Origin: Actinomycetota bacterium
GTDB lineage: Bacteria; Actinomycetota; Aquicultoria; Aquicultorales; JAMCWL01
Assembly (NCBI GenBank): GCA_023481285.1
Contig: JAMCWL010000037.1
Location: forward strand, 1-51,847
Direction of reading: 5' to 3'
Length of the DNA stretch: 51,847 bases
This document shows, one piece after another, positions 51,788 to 51,847 of this stretch. Positions within the stretch are counted from its first letter, which is position 1. Each line of letters opens with the position of its first letter. The notes under the pieces were generated by a model. That model was not told the DNA's origin, did no database searches, and saw nothing but the letters and a program-made list of their open reading frames with translations. The position numbers and the translations under genes were made by a program.

Positions 51788-51847
51788 CCCATGGCAAGAC
51801 GTTCAAAGTATTCGCCTGAGTTCCGAGAGCGCGCCGTCCGTTTGGCC
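51737..51847 (+). mobile_element. Left end of an IS3-type insertion sequence, continuing beyond the window
   Basis: The putative terminal inverted repeat starts TGACGGAGGCTCCGTTTTCA at 51737. It is followed 54 bp later by a transposase gene in the outward-to-right direction. Only one end is present, so the boundary could not be confirmed from a matching right end or a target duplication. Confidence 0.65.
51791..51847 (+). CDS. IS3-family transposase OrfA (N-terminus only, cut by window edge)
   Basis: 19 codons reading MARRSKYSPEFRERAVRLA, the characteristic start of IS3-family OrfA helix-turn-helix proteins. AAAGGAG lies 8 bases before the ATG. The rest lies beyond the right edge. Confidence 0.85.
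   Translation, partial: MARRSKYSPEFRERAVRLA

Overview
The window looks like a chromosome segment of a Gram-positive-type anaerobe or facultative anaerobe. Hallmarks are a sortase with a sorted substrate, lipoprotein and peptidoglycan-hydrolase genes, a V/A-type ATPase operon, frequent GTG/TTG starts and moderate-to-high GC. The gene order rplM-rpsI-glmM-glmS-acpS-nnrD-(CBS)-alr, followed after an interruption by tsaE-tsaB-rimI-tsaD, matches the order known from Actinobacteriota. The interruption holds the ATPase operon and cell-surface genes. A glmS ribozyme, best known from Firmicutes, precedes glmS. I read this as a deep-branching actinobacterial or Firmicutes-related lineage; that placement is inference.

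Region 1-7.2 kb (minus strand): an amidase with C-terminal FG-GAP repeats (cut by the left edge), a membrane protein, a coiled-coil/SLT peptidoglycan hydrolase, then TVP38-family membrane protein plus rhodanese lipoprotein, and an MFS transporter. The rhodanese has an in-frame TGA exactly at its catalytic Cys position, continues for 41 codons, and has a hairpin with the right spacing for a bacterial SECIS. Region 7.4-13.7 kb (plus strand): an OmpR-type response regulator and histidine kinase, a secreted Gly/Met-rich protein and a MacAB-type efflux system. TTCTCAG-type direct repeats sit at the regulator's own promoter and at the secreted protein's promoter.

Region 13.7-21.8 kb: a glycosyltransferase, a hemerythrin, a polysaccharide deacetylase, a candidate RiPP locus (M56 membrane peptidase, an unannotated 40-residue Cys/Trp-rich peptide and a radical SAM/SPASM maturase), and a PAS-GAF-PP2C phosphatase. 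Region 21.9-30.2 kb (minus): tsaD, rimI, tsaB, tsaE (t6A tRNA modification), family 4 uracil-DNA glycosylase, a zinc ribbon protein, a CpsB-type PHP phosphatase, a sortase with its likely substrate, and a DUF4012 protein. Region 30.3-39.6 kb: a small unknown gene and the nine-gene V/A-ATPase operon (H-I-K-E-C-F-A-B-D).

Region 39.8-49.6 kb (minus): a BCAM0308/NMD3-like protein, alr, a CBS protein, nnrD, acpS, glmS with ribozyme, a deletion remnant of a membrane sensor/phosphatase, glmM, rpsI and rplM with a strong sigma-70-type promoter. Region 49.7-51.8 kb: three related, truncated copies of a module carrying an HxxxDxxxH motif, mixed with membrane-protein modules, ending in an IS3-type transposase that runs off the right edge. 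This resembles a decaying toxin/immunity cassette array.

No tRNA, rRNA or CRISPR array was seen.
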